Positions 25,982 to 36,800 of a stretch of 64,000 nucleotides of DNA are shown here, piece after piece (the first letter of the stretch is position 1; each line of letters begins with the position of its first letter). The translations under genes were made by a program, and so were the position numbers. The DNA lies in assembly GCF_009674625.1 (NCBI RefSeq), contig NZ_WKJQ01000003.1, positions 124,001 through 188,000 of the forward strand, read 5' to 3'. The notes below the pieces were generated by a model, which was not told the origin of the DNA, searched no databases, and was given only the letters and a program-made list of their open reading frames with translations. The DNA comes from Haloferax marinum (GTDB lineage: Archaea; Halobacteriota; Halobacteria; Halobacteriales; Haloferacaceae).

Positions 25982-28113
25982 CGCGTCCGACTCTCCTCTT
26001 CGGCGTGTGTGAGTAGACTGTCGAGAACCTCGACCTCGCGAGCGAGTGTCTCGTCGTCGATTTCTGTGGACTCGGAGACGACGTATGCGCGAAGGTCGCG
26101 GAAGACCGCAGCGTAGGAGTCGGAGATTCGTATCGGAACCGAACCACGTTCGTGTTCGTTCCGACTCGTTCGGACACCGGCCCAGTCGTCGACCACGCCT
26201 GTTCGGTCAGCGGTTTCCGTAGACTGTGCCCACGACGCCCACTCACGGAGGACCCGCCCGTATCGACTCAAGACCACGGCCTTTCGGATTCCGGAGCCGT
26301 CGAAGTGTTTCCCGCTCGGGACGTCAACGGCGACACGAGTCCCCCGTGTGACACCGTCACCTTCGTCCCACGAGAGGTCGAGTTCGACGCTTGTGTCCTC
26401 GGTATCGGTTCGGTGGAACCGCACGAGGATGACGCCTCCGCGAGATTCACCATCGGTCGTCGGTGAAGGGAAGAGAGTGGTGACGTCCAGTACGCGACCA
26501 TCCTCGATATCGGCGTTCGGAACACCGTAGACGCCGTCGACTTCGTAGCCCTCGGTGTCGACCGACAACGAGAGGTCGAAGACGAGCGGAGAGACCATGT
26601 AGTCGAACTCTTCTCCCAGTCGACGTTCGAACTCAGCAGCCGAGTGGACGAAGTAGTGATTCGCCCCACGGACTGCAGAGAGGTCACTCGCCAACTCGGC
26701 GTTTTCGTCGAGGCCCATACCGACGAACGTGGTATGTGTTCCCTCGGTCGCTGCGTCGGCAACCATGTCGACGAGTTGATCCGACTGCGTCGTGCCTGTG
26801 TTTGGCATCGCGTCGGTCATGAAGACGATACGTTGCTCCCGGTCAGGTTCCATCTCTGCGAGCATCTGACGGGCTGCGTCGAACCCCTCGCCCATGTTCG
26901 TTCCACCACCCGAACGAACGTCGCGAATGTGGCCTCGGATGGCGTCCATGTCGGTCGATTGGACGTCTCGAAGCGGTTTTGCGACGTGGGCACGACTGTC
27001 GAAGAGGACGACCCCTAACTGGTCGTCGGGAGCGAGTTGCTCAGTGAGGGCACACAGCGACGCCGCTGCGGCTTCCATCTTGGTGTCGGGACTCTTTTCG
27101 TCGTCTTCGACTTCCCGGCGAGCCCCTGCAGAGTCGTAGTAGTACTCGTCGAACGGTGACGACATCGAACCTGAAGTGTCGAGGACAGCGACGACGTCGA
27201 GTGGCGGCCGTTCGAACTCGGACGAACTGAGCGACGAGTCGAGTCCGACCGAGAGATACATCTCTCGTTCCCCAGTCACTGGGTTCTGTCCAGAGGCACG
27301 TTCGAACGTCGGAGTGAACAGAGCCTCTTCTGTGTGCTCAGATTCTCTCGTGGGGAACTGGTAGTCGTAGAACAGTCCTTCGTACGCGAGGGCGTCAGGT
27401 TGGGGGACGTAGCCCTCGTGGATGTTCTCGCGGAAGTTCGTGGCGTCACGAGAACCACCGACCGCGAGTCCGAGTGACTCGCTGGCTGGTGCAGCACACG
27501 CATCCATCATCAGCACGGGTTCTCCACCGTGTTCTCGTGTGAGGTCGTAGTCTGAAACGTCGGACCCACAGTCGACGCACACATACCGGCCCCTCGGAAT
27601 CGGTCTGCTCTGTCGTTCCCTCGGTATCCAGTCGTCAGTCTTCTCGTTCGAATCCCGTACAACTCGTCGAATCTCGTCACACACGACGAAGTGGTCGCCG
27701 ACGTTCAGTGAGGTGACTGCGGCCGCGAGGTCTTCAGTGTCGTCGACTACACCCTGATGTCGGAGGACGCCGCCACAGTCCGGACACGAGGACCCGTGGC
27801 GCGGCAAGGCAGTTGGTGACGTTGCTACTTTCCCCGTAATGGTGTACTGCGCCCCCGTCACGAGGTCCAACCGTTCTTCGGAGTCACAGGGAGTGAGCAC
27901 CACGTCAACGAGTGTGTCCTCGTCGATTCGGACCGAGAACCGGCATGCAACTACACCGGCTTTCCGCGTTGTGTGCTGTGTTACGAACTCGCCAGCGAGA
28001 GAGACCCTCGTTCCCTCCGAGACCTGTTCGCCCGCCACCGCCTCGTCCCACGCGTCTTCCCCTTCGGCTGTGACTTCCCAAAATTCCGATTTCCGATTGT
28101 CCCTAATCCCCAT
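25978..28113 (-). CDS. Zinc-ribbon VWA-domain protein
   Basis: 711 residues from the ATG at 28113; an in-frame GTG at 28119 is less likely given the TATA spacing. N-terminal beta-rich domain (about 1-110), then two zinc knuckles (CPDCGG, CVDCGS). Around residue 310 a VWA domain begins with an intact MIDAS: DTSGSMSSP, then GGGTNMGEGFD and the Asp in VFMTDAMPN. The C-terminal part resembles the beta-sandwich that follows VWA in archaeal VIT/VWA proteins. VWA proteins usually act as scaffolds for an AAA ATPase; an AAA gene lies directly upstream. No signal peptide, so cytoplasmic. Confidence 0.8.
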   Translation of the reverse strand: MGIRDNRKSEFWEVTAEGEDAWDEAVAGEQVSEGTRVSLAGEFVTQHTTRKAGVVACRFSVRIDEDTLVDVVLTPCDSEERLDLVTGAQYTITGKVATSPTALPRHGSSCPDCGGVLRHQGVVDDTEDLAAAVTSLNVGDHFVVCDEIRRVVRDSNEKTDDWIPRERQSRPIPRGRYVCVDCGSDVSDYDLTREHGGEPVLMMDACAAPASESLGLAVGGSRDATNFRENIHEGYVPQPDALAYEGLFYDYQFPTRESEHTEEALFTPTFERASGQNPVTGEREMYLSVGLDSSLSSSEFERPPLDVVAVLDTSGSMSSPFDEYYYDSAGARREVEDDEKSPDTKMEAAAASLCALTEQLAPDDQLGVVLFDSRAHVAKPLRDVQSTDMDAIRGHIRDVRSGGGTNMGEGFDAARQMLAEMEPDREQRIVFMTDAMPNTGTTQSDQLVDMVADAATEGTHTTFVGMGLDENAELASDLSAVRGANHYFVHSAAEFERRLGEEFDYMVSPLVFDLSLSVDTEGYEVDGVYGVPNADIEDGRVLDVTTLFPSPTTDGESRGGVILVRFHRTDTEDTSVELDLSWDEGDGVTRGTRVAVDVPSGKHFDGSGIRKAVVLSRYGRVLREWASWAQSTETADRTGVVDDWAGVRTSRNEHERGSVPIRISDSYAAVFRDLRAYVVSESTEIDDETLAREVEVLDSLLTHAEEESRTR

Positions 28114-28140
28114 ATACACTTGTCAATTGTTTATCCAAGA

Positions 28141-28147
28141 ATATAAA
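28141..28147 (-). promoter_or_regulatory. TATA box for the VWA / beta-CASP / nuclease unit
   Basis: ATATAAA on the plus strand reads TTTATAT toward the VWA gene, about 30 bases from the ATG at 28113. This suggests an internal leaderless promoter for the last three genes. Confidence 0.5.
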
Positions 28148-28152
28148 CCTGC

Positions 28153-28199
28153 CTACAACCACAACACGATGTGTCTAAATTATCTTTTGGTGGTTGCAG
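28153..28199. promoter_or_regulatory. 10-bp inverted repeat just upstream of the VWA promoter
   Basis: CTACAACCAC (28153-28162) and GTGGTTGCAG (28190-28199) pair with one mismatch across 27 bases. They sit immediately behind the TATA element and could be an operator. Confidence 0.4.
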
Positions 28200-28289
28200 T
28201 AGTCTCAATTGGAGAGTTCGGAGACTGTACGACTCGAACACCCAACGCACGAGACCGACAGCAGAAGAGGTCGCTAGAAGTCGTCGTTC

Positions 28290-29981
28290 TTAGGCGAGTA
28301 ACAAGAACAGCCAGTACGGGAGATAACAAACCTTCGTACCGCTGTGGTCGACGACCAGTGAGGACGACTGCTCCACTTCTCGGGGGAGTGCATCGGTCAC
28401 GACAAATCGATACGGTGCCTCGTAGGTTAACTCTCGAAGCTCCTCACCAGACTCGTCGAAGTGAGCTCCCGTCGACGGGTCGAACTCGAGGACGGTCGAT
28501 AGGGTACCGTCAGCGAACGGTTGGTACGAGAGAACGAACGGGAGCACGAGACCGTCACCGTGGAGGACGTAGTCTACCGTTCCACTCTCTGTCTCAGCGT
28601 ACTCGACCGATAGCCGTTGGTCACTCTCTCCGGGGAGCGACCATGCGAGTCGTTTCGCGTGGTCGAATCCGGCCGTCCGGGCGAGGGCGTGTTCGAACTC
28701 GGCGTTCAGCACGCCCGTATCGGTGTACGTTTCGAACCCGTGATGCTCTCTCCGCTGAGAGAGGAGCACGACGTGTCGGGGGTCACGAAGATAGAGTCGA
28801 GTCCGGCGATATCGCTGCAGTGCGAAGTCGTGTGACTGACCGACAGCCAACCCACCTTCGAGGATCGAGAGGTACGAATCGACGGTCCGTCTATCGACGC
28901 CGAGTTGCTCGCTCAGCGTCGTATATTTGAGTTCTTCTCCGGCTTTACTCGCAGCGAGTGAACCCAATCGATGGAGGTTCTCGGGACGTTGAACACTGTG
29001 GTACCGCGCGAGTTCCTTGTAGAGATACAAGAGGAAGTGCGACTTGACGAGGTCGTTTCGAACAGTGTCTCTCTCCACAGAGTGGAACGACCCACCTCGT
29101 CGAAGGTACGCTCTCGCGGCCTCGTGAAGAGTATCGTGGTCGGACGTGTCGAGTTCGTCGAAAAATAGCGTCGAGAGTGCATCTACCATCCCGGCAATGT
29201 TCCTACTGCTCAGTTCCTCCTTCCGCGCACGATGAATGAGCCCATCGACCTGATGGTGTTCGAGTGTCTCCGACAGCTTCCGTGCGTGCTCGTCTTCGAA
29301 GTCGACGACGTGCCCCTGTTTCACCGCGTCGATGAACTTCGTGGGCAACATGGGGAACGACCCAGTCACCTGGTCGACCGTCTCTTTCCACGAGTCCGTG
29401 TCGACGTCGACTTGCGGGCTGACGATACCGGTGATGAAGAGGTAGGTTCTGTCGTCGACGAGCTCCTGCAGTCGTTCGGGGCCGTCGTCTTCACCAAAAG
29501 AGAGCGCTCCGATATCGTCTAAGATGACGAACTTCGTTCCACGTCGTGGGGCGACGTGGGAGTCGAAGTAATCGACGACGTTCTGGAGTCGGTCGAACGC
29601 GATCTCTGGTGGTTCGAGGTGGTAAAGCGACTCCTCCAGTGGGATGTAGAGGACTTGCCGAGGTGCGACAGACCCGACGAGTGTACGCTCACGGTTACCT
29701 GGTGCGTAGGATACGGCATCGTCGTCGATGAGCGCAGCGACGAGTTGTCGGAGCATCGTGGTTTTTCCAATACCCGTCTGTCCATACATCGCGTGGACGA
29801 GACTGTCGACACCATCGTCGTGTGCGATCTCGAGACTGTCGAGTAACCGATGGAGATCTGATCGTTCTTTCCACTCTGAGACGGAATGGAGCTCCTCGAG
29901 CCCGCCAGTGCCGCTCCACCACGGATTGTGGTACTCGGCATCGGCGATGAAATCTTCCGCCGTCGTCGAGGAATCAATCAT
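28290..29981 (-). CDS. AAA ATPase with winged-helix C-terminal half
   Basis: 563 residues. Walker A YGQTGIGKTTMLRQL (about residue 66) and Walker B KFVILDDIGALSF. Past residue 330 a winged-helix-like segment (LSEQLGVDRRTVDSYLSILEGGLAV, followed by RYRRTRLYLRDPRHVV) resembles the DUF4143 region of AAA_14 ATPases. The C-terminus is beta-rich and hydrophobic at its end (YLPYWLFLLLA). It is not of the MoxR type that usually partners VWA proteins. It is the middle gene of the seven-gene run and has its own likely leaderless promoter. Confidence 0.75.
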   Translation of the reverse strand: MIDSSTTAEDFIADAEYHNPWWSGTGGLEELHSVSEWKERSDLHRLLDSLEIAHDDGVDSLVHAMYGQTGIGKTTMLRQLVAALIDDDAVSYAPGNRERTLVGSVAPRQVLYIPLEESLYHLEPPEIAFDRLQNVVDYFDSHVAPRRGTKFVILDDIGALSFGEDDGPERLQELVDDRTYLFITGIVSPQVDVDTDSWKETVDQVTGSFPMLPTKFIDAVKQGHVVDFEDEHARKLSETLEHHQVDGLIHRARKEELSSRNIAGMVDALSTLFFDELDTSDHDTLHEAARAYLRRGGSFHSVERDTVRNDLVKSHFLLYLYKELARYHSVQRPENLHRLGSLAASKAGEELKYTTLSEQLGVDRRTVDSYLSILEGGLAVGQSHDFALQRYRRTRLYLRDPRHVVLLSQRREHHGFETYTDTGVLNAEFEHALARTAGFDHAKRLAWSLPGESDQRLSVEYAETESGTVDYVLHGDGLVLPFVLSYQPFADGTLSTVLEFDPSTGAHFDESGEELRELTYEAPYRFVVTDALPREVEQSSSLVVDHSGTKVCYLPYWLFLLLA

Positions 29982-30004
29982 AGTAACAATCCAGCGTGCA
30001 ACGC

Positions 30005-30012
30005 TATTAAGT
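30005..30012 (-). promoter_or_regulatory. TATA-like box for the AAA ATPase gene
   Basis: TATTAAGT reads ACTTAATA toward the gene, about 27 bases from the ATG at 29981. Confidence 0.4.
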
Positions 30013-30126
30013 ATTGTACAATCTCGTTCCGCTAATCGTGTTTTTGCGACATCTGGACGACAATCCGTATCGAATACTGGAACTGAGGATGTGACCCGGT
30101 TCGACGACGACGGACATTCTCGGGGT

Positions 30127-33100
30127 TTACTCCCACGTGATGTCCAGTCGAGCTTCTACGACAGACCTAATCCGCTCGTCGAGCGACGTCTGTAGTGCGG
30201 AGAGTGAATCCGGACCCTCACCAGCAGTGAACGACTGTTCGGAGACGGCGTCGAGTTCGCTGAAATACAACTGCGTTTCTACCGGGCGGTCGGGGTCGAA
30301 CTCGTGTGCCATGAGAGCGTACGCTTCGAGTTGTGGACCGTACTGAGTTGCCCTGTTCTCGACCGACCGTTCGGTCACACGTCCCGTCTTGTAGTCGACG
30401 ATAGTCAAGGTCCCGTCGACGACGAGACAGTCGATGAGGCCCGAGATGGTTCCGTGAGCGAGGTCCACCGACGCTGGGAACTCTCGGTAGACCGACCCGG
30501 TGTCTCCAGAGACGTCGTCGACGTGGGCGATACAACGTCGCGCGTGGCGTGCCACGCGTGCCCGGTCTTCTGTTGTGATCTCGTGGTCGTACTCCTGGGT
30601 TCGCAGTGCGTCGTCGATTATCTCGTCCCACCGGTCTTCTGGAAGGCGAAGTTCTGCGATTCGGTGGACTGCCTCCCCAAAGGGCATCCCCGAGAGGGTA
30701 TCACGAGTCGGTTCGTCGTCGAACTCGTCTCGTCCCCGCCACTCACCGGTCTCCTCGGACCCCGTCTCGTCGTCCGGCCGCCGGTAGTAAACCGTCCGGT
30801 CTCGGTCGTCGTAGGCCAACTCCCCGGTAGGGTTCTCTTTGAGTATGTCCGCTACCTGAAACGGCGACAGGCGGTACGTGAGTGGTTTCTCTGGTGGGGT
30901 GTCGACGTCGAGTGCGGTGGGTGCATCCGCGACTGCGTCTGTTCTTTCAGTGACCTCCATTGGAGGACGAGGGAGTGAGACACGGAACGTCGGAGGCTCC
31001 TGTTCGCTGTCGAGGGGGTCGTGTGCCAACCGGCCTTCGAACGTCCCTTCAGTGCCAAGTGTCGCGAGGAGGTCGTCGTGACCGAGGAGCGGTTGCTGTA
31101 CGAAGTCACGCCAACTCTTCGGGTCCTCGGGGTCTGGCTCGTCCAACTGCCCATCAGAACCCCCGTGAGTACCGGCGAGGACGAGGTGGTCTCGTGCGCG
31201 TGTACACGCGACGTACAAGGTTCGCTTCTCCTCTGCAACGAGTCGCTGTCGCCGCAGTCGTCGGATTCCCTGTTTCGCAACCGTGTCGATGGTCTCGAAG
31301 GGGTCCGCTGGGTCGGGAACCGACAAGCCGAGTGCGGGTCTGTCGTCGATTCGTTCGAACTCGGTGCCGCCTGCGACGGGTGCTGAGATGTTGAACGCGT
31401 CACTGATTCCCGGAACGACGACGATTGGATACTCTTCACCTTTGGCTGCGTGGACCGTGAGGACGCTCACCCCGTCTGCGCCGTCAGGAATCGACGCTTC
31501 GGGGTCGTGTGTCGATAGCTCTTGACGCTCTTCGAGACGCTCGACGATCTCCCCGACGCTCTGTGCACTTCCGACACCTTCTCTGAGCAACTCACGGAAC
31601 CGCTCGACGTTCGCTGCCGCTTGACTGGGTCGGTTGTCTGCAGAGATCGACGAGAGGTATCCTGTCGCATCGAGTGCAGCGTCGAGTGCTTCAGTCCACG
31701 AATCCACCTGCGGACCGGCAGCGTCGTCGGTCGAACCAACCAAGTGGCGAAGGTCTTCGACGAGTTCGCGCACCTTCGCGAACTCGCCTGTCGTGACGCC
31801 TTCGAGGGACTGCCAGATGTTGCCGCCGACAGAACCGGGTGCGAGTTCGTCGTCTGTGAACCCGAACATCGGAGAGCGAAGTAATCCATACAACGCGATG
31901 TCGTCTTCAGGGTCGGCGAGGACCCGAAAGAGGTTGAGAAGCGTTCGGACTTCTGGGGTGTCGAAGTACCCTTCGCCGTTGACGACAGTGTAGGGGATAC
32001 TCGTCTCGTCGAACGCCCGTTTGAACGCGCCGAGGTGGGTTCGTTTGCGGATGATGACCGCCACGTCGTCGTAGCTCGCCAGTCTGTCGTGAGGTGGCTC
32101 TACCCCGTCGTCCGGGTCTGGCTCGTACACGTTCGTCTCACCTTCCACGAGGTGTGTGATTCGCGAGGCAACCGCTCGAGCCTCGTTCCACCGTCGCTCG
32201 TCTCCACTATCCTCTCGGAACGGGTGTCCCTCCGGTAAGAGGTCGACAGCGAGTTCGTCGTCTGGAACGAGGAGATACTCGACGACTGGGTCGACGTCTC
32301 CGTCGTGGTCTCGATTGGGTGCGAGAGCCTGTGGTTCTGCTTCGAAGTCGGCGTCGGGGCCACGTTGGAACACCTCATCGAAGAGGGCGTTCGTAAATCG
32401 AAGGACAGGGTCGAGCGACCGGAAGTTATCTTGAAGCTCGTACCGACCTTCAGTGGACATCTCGTCGGTGTCATTAGCCTCGGTAAGACGCCGACGTGCC
32501 GCTTCGAAAACAGAGACGTCTGCGTTTCTGAATCGGTAGATGGACTGCTTTTCGTCACCGACGACGAAGACGTTCCGACCACCATACGGAGTCTCGTCTG
32601 CGAGGGTCGTGAGTGACTGGACGATGTCCCACTGACTGGGGTCTGTATCCTGAACCTCGTCGATCATGACGTAGTCGAACTGTTCTCGCAACGAGATACG
32701 AACGTCCTCGACGCCAGCCTCTCTGTCGAGAAGCCTGCTCGTTCGGTCGACTAACCCCGCGTAGTCGGTTGCATTCCGTTCTCGAAGTCGTAAACGGTAC
32801 TCTCGTGCGACCTCATTCAACAACCGGGCGAGGGCGAAGACGTACTGCGCTGTCTCACGGTCGACGCTCGTATCGATGTCGGCTTCGGTGAGTTCCGGAA
32901 CACCGAGCGCCCGCAGTATCGACTCCACGAGTTCGCCGACGCGTTCCTGTCCCACGTCGTCGCCGGTCCAATCTCCGTTCGTCGGTGTGTAGTTTGCTCG
33001 AAGGCCACCGCTAGACGTGGTGAGGGTATCGCAGACGTCGAGCACGCGTTCGTACGCTTCGTCGTCTGCGAGTCCCGCCAGTTCGTCGAACAGGTCGCGA

Positions 33101-33855
33101 AGCATGACTGCATATCTCGTTCGCTTTCCACTCGGTGACGACGAGAGGTTGCCCAGCAGTTCTCGAAGCTCCGAAGCGTCTTCGCGAAGCTCTTCGTCGT
33201 CGAGTCGGGAGACGACTTCGTGCACTGGGAACGGATGAAGGACGCTCTCGACGTACTCGACGTACTCGTCAGTCGTTCGCTCAGGCGCACTCCAGTACGA
33301 CGCCCACTGTTCAGATAAGGGGCGCTTCCCGAGTAGGTCGAGCAGTGCCTCGCGAAGCGTGTACTCGGAGAAAGCTGGTAGTGCTTGTTCGACAGAAGGC
33401 GGCCGGTCTGAGAGGATGTCGTCGACGACGTCACTTTGCAGACGCGTCGCCTCAACGTCGTCGAGCGTGTCGAATCCTGGGTCCAGACCATCGACTGCAG
33501 TCGCGTGTTCGGAGAGAACGCGCTGACAGAACGCGTGGAGTGTGTGGATGTACGCGTCTTCCAGTCCGATGAGTACGTCCCGCCATCGTTCGTAGTCAGT
33601 TGCTGAATCCGCCTCCGCGAGTCGACTGAGGACTCGTTCCCGAACTTTCGCGGTGAGTTCACGCGCTGCACGCCGCGTGAACGTCGTCACGAGAATATTC
33701 TCCGGGAGGAGCTCTTCGTTCTGTTCGAGGAGTTCGAGATACCGGAACGACAACGTCGTCGTCTTTCCAGTCCCCGCACCCGCGGTCAGTGGGTAGTTCT
33801 CGTCGATCGTCTGTACCGCCTGCTTCTGTTGGTCTGTAAGTTCGTCTCGTTCCAT
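30127..33855 (-). CDS. UvrD/AddA-like SF1 helicase with RecB-type nuclease domain
   Basis: 1242 residues. Complete SF1A motifs: Walker A TAGAGTGKTTTLSFR, Ia TTFTRRAARELT, II YVMIDEVQDTDPSQW, III VVGDEKQSIYRFRNADV, V VSVLTVHAAKGEEYPIVVV, and VI TLYVACTRARDHLVLAG. Near the C-terminus a RecB-family nuclease shows FGEAVHRIAEL, Asp in GLIDCLVVDG, IVDYKTG and the QL..YA helix. This is the layout of AddA: an ATP-driven DNA unwinding motor with a tethered nuclease. The start is 2 nt after the stop of the AddB-like gene, so an AddAB-like complex is likely. No bacterial-type operon context is present. Confidence 0.88.
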   Translation of the reverse strand: MERDELTDQQKQAVQTIDENYPLTAGAGTGKTTTLSFRYLELLEQNEELLPENILVTTFTRRAARELTAKVRERVLSRLAEADSATDYERWRDVLIGLEDAYIHTLHAFCQRVLSEHATAVDGLDPGFDTLDDVEATRLQSDVVDDILSDRPPSVEQALPAFSEYTLREALLDLLGKRPLSEQWASYWSAPERTTDEYVEYVESVLHPFPVHEVVSRLDDEELREDASELRELLGNLSSSPSGKRTRYAVMLRDLFDELAGLADDEAYERVLDVCDTLTTSSGGLRANYTPTNGDWTGDDVGQERVGELVESILRALGVPELTEADIDTSVDRETAQYVFALARLLNEVAREYRLRLRERNATDYAGLVDRTSRLLDREAGVEDVRISLREQFDYVMIDEVQDTDPSQWDIVQSLTTLADETPYGGRNVFVVGDEKQSIYRFRNADVSVFEAARRRLTEANDTDEMSTEGRYELQDNFRSLDPVLRFTNALFDEVFQRGPDADFEAEPQALAPNRDHDGDVDPVVEYLLVPDDELAVDLLPEGHPFREDSGDERRWNEARAVASRITHLVEGETNVYEPDPDDGVEPPHDRLASYDDVAVIIRKRTHLGAFKRAFDETSIPYTVVNGEGYFDTPEVRTLLNLFRVLADPEDDIALYGLLRSPMFGFTDDELAPGSVGGNIWQSLEGVTTGEFAKVRELVEDLRHLVGSTDDAAGPQVDSWTEALDAALDATGYLSSISADNRPSQAAANVERFRELLREGVGSAQSVGEIVERLEERQELSTHDPEASIPDGADGVSVLTVHAAKGEEYPIVVVPGISDAFNISAPVAGGTEFERIDDRPALGLSVPDPADPFETIDTVAKQGIRRLRRQRLVAEEKRTLYVACTRARDHLVLAGTHGGSDGQLDEPDPEDPKSWRDFVQQPLLGHDDLLATLGTEGTFEGRLAHDPLDSEQEPPTFRVSLPRPPMEVTERTDAVADAPTALDVDTPPEKPLTYRLSPFQVADILKENPTGELAYDDRDRTVYYRRPDDETGSEETGEWRGRDEFDDEPTRDTLSGMPFGEAVHRIAELRLPEDRWDEIIDDALRTQEYDHEITTEDRARVARHARRCIAHVDDVSGDTGSVYREFPASVDLAHGTISGLIDCLVVDGTLTIVDYKTGRVTERSVENRATQYGPQLEAYALMAHEFDPDRPVETQLYFSELDAVSEQSFTAGEGPDSLSALQTSLDERIRSVVEARLDITWE

Positions 33856-33857
33856 CG

Positions 33858-36800
33858 TTACTCGTCACGCTCCACAGTCGGTTCCCACTCGACACCGCGC
33901 GCCATCGGTGGAACGTAGGCGTCCCGTTCCGCCGATTCGAGATTCGCTACGAGGTCGCGCCGTCTGTGGTGTCGAACGTCGCAAGCGTCTCGGAACGCAC
34001 ACGACGAACACCCCGCCGCATCTTCCTCGTTGGGTGTCGGATGAAAGAGGCCTGACTCGATACCGTCCACGACCTGTGAGAGTCGGTCGGGAACGACCTC
34101 GTCGAGCAACTCCCGGAACCCATCTCTCGTCTCTATCGCCGGTGTTCGACCACGGACAGTCGGTGTCCCCCCGTGTCCATACCATGCAGCAACGTCGTCG
34201 AAGGTCACCTGTCCCGCGTTGGATGAGACGTCGCCCGGCTTACGGAGTCGGTAGTACGTCCCGCCAACTACTTCGACGTCTTCCGTTTGCTCGAGTAGCT
34301 TCGCGTACACGGGGAGTTGGAATTTGATGCCATCCAGTGTGTCTCGTTCCGACGGTGTTTTTCCGGTCTTGTAGTCCCTGATGACGGCGAGACCACCACC
34401 ACTCCGGTCCTGCCGGTCGAGATACCCGAACATCTCGACGGAGTCCACCGAGCCAGACAACCGCTGTTCGAATCGATACGGTGCAACCGTGACAGGACCA
34501 TCTCGAAGGTCGTCATCCGGGTCGACGTGGAATCGGACCTCTTCGTCGAGGAATCGCACAAAGATGCCAGACGCTTCCGCCTCTATTCCAGGGAGCGTGT
34601 AGTACGGGTTCGAGCTATCGGTTCCCAGTCCTGCGAGGTGCCGATACCGCCACTCGTCGTCGAGCGCGTCACGTTCTGTCTCGTCTGCTGCACGGAGCCT
34701 CGATAGTGCGGCTTCGAGAAGTTCTCCTTCGAGTTCGGACCGAGAGAACGAGCCCAGCGGTACCGGACGTCCCTCCTGTTCAGCGAGGCGCTCGTAAAAC
34801 GCCTCGAGTATATCGTGGACAACCGACCCCCGAGCCATCGGAACAGTCGTCTCGTCGTCGTCGTCCAGTTCGAGAACTCGCCTGGCGTAGTACTTGAACG
34901 GACATGCTGCATAGTCCTCGGCCGCAGTGGGTGAGAGTGGTTTGGGCTCGAGTGAGAGGACTGTTGCCTTCGCTTCGGAAAGCCACCCATTCCGACCGTC
35001 GAGTTGTGCTCGGTCGCGAGAGGACGCAGTCCGAACACCGCTCCGACTGCAAGGTGATTGTGGCCGAGCGAGCGCGTCGTTCGCACCGGGTGCCGTCTCG
35101 AATACACCCGCAGCCTCTGCCGTCTCGACCGCGTCCGCAACCGCGGTTTTGCCACCGGATACACCGACGAGACCAAGCGCACGGTGAAGGTCTCCTCGGG
35201 AACCCACGACGTCTCGATGTGCGACAGTCGAGTCGAACAGGTTCTCGAACTCGTCTCTGACTGTCGTCTTCGTGTCAGTAACCCGTCGAAGTTCAGCGAG
35301 AATGGATGCGTCGACGTATTTCGTCCCATCGAGTTGCTTCGATGGGCGTGAGAACACGACCGAGGTCGACGAACCGAGTAACCCGGCGATGCGGTACTCG
35401 GCACGGCGAGCGTGGTCTGCCTCCTCGAAATCTTCGTGGGCGTCTGTGACGCGCTGATACAGTGCTAATCGGCCGTTTCCGCCGGGGAAGTGAGAGGCGG
35501 TGAGGCCAACGACGAAGACGTAGTCGTAGGCTCTCGAACCGACCGAACCCGCGTCGATGATGTCGACGCGGTCGTCCCACCCTCTGGGAGTATCCGTCAC
35601 AGATGCCCCAGACAGTGCGTGTCGTGCACGTTCGAGCACGCCGCCACGGTCGGCAGCGGTTCGGTCGACTGCGTCGAGGACACGCCGAACACCACTTCGG
35701 ACGACGCGTTGTGACCCGGTCGTCGCCCGGTTCTCGACAGTCTCGTCGAGGCCGAGGTCCGCGATAAACGCTCGAAAATCGGTGAGCGGTGCGTCCGAAA
35801 TCTGAATTGAAGACGCCTGCGCCCGAACGTCTGAAACGAACTGCTCGACTTCGTCACTGGACTGCGAAATCTCGTCGTCGAAGTCGTCGGATTCGACGGC
35901 TTCGGTGATCACATCGTGGACTTCTCGACGTGACTGCCCAGACGGCCACCACTCGCCGAACGTAACGACTGGATTGTCGACGAGCTTCGCGAGTGCATCT
36001 GGGTCGTCGTCCATTACGAGGTCGAGTGCCGCGATGAGTGCTGTCCCAGTCGCGGTCTCGTCGACACCGTACTGCTTGTTCGCGGCGTAGCGGATTCGGC
36101 GACTCTCGAACTCGGCGGCGAGTGCCGGCACGTACGCCTGTGACGAGGTCGGAACGACGGCGATGTCGTCGAGGTCGACACCTTCTCCGACGAGCTTCTG
36201 GACCTGCCGACCGACGAAACGGACCTCGGCTTCGAGAGACGACGGGACTACGAATTCAGCAGTAAGTTCTCTGTTGTCGATAGTCGGCCCCTCACGGCGG
36301 AAGAGCGATGCCGCGAGCTTTGCGTTCTCACGTGGAAGGTCAGTTCGTGGGGGGACCTGCTGTGCTTCGAACTCGAGGTCGTCGTCGAAGAACGACCATG
36401 CAGGGTCGGCAGCGACGTCGACACCCACAGGTTCGTCGGTGTCGGTGAGTCGGACGACTGTCCCAGCCGTCGGCCACGTGTCTGCAATCGTTGCGACGAC
36501 CCGCTCGGCGAGTACCGAGAACCGGTCGAATCCGGCGACGATGACGGCGTCGACGTGTTCGAAGACCGAAGACGGGTCGATGCGTTCGACGTGCTGGTAC
36601 CGTTCGGCCTGGAGAACAGTACCAGAGCCGTCTTCGATGTCGTCTCGTCCACCGTAGAATTCGACTGCGACACGACCGAGTTCGTCGGCGAGGTTCGAGA
36701 GACCTTCGTCACGGAGTCGCTGTTGCAACGTGTCGACATCCAGTACACCGGCGAATTCGAGTAAGCTGAAGAGGTCTTCCAATTCACCAGTCAAGCCTGT

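Noticed and set aside
28290..29981. MoxR ATPase partner of the VWA protein
   Set aside because: Motif spacing and the winged-helix segment fit AAA_14/DUF4143-like ATPases better.
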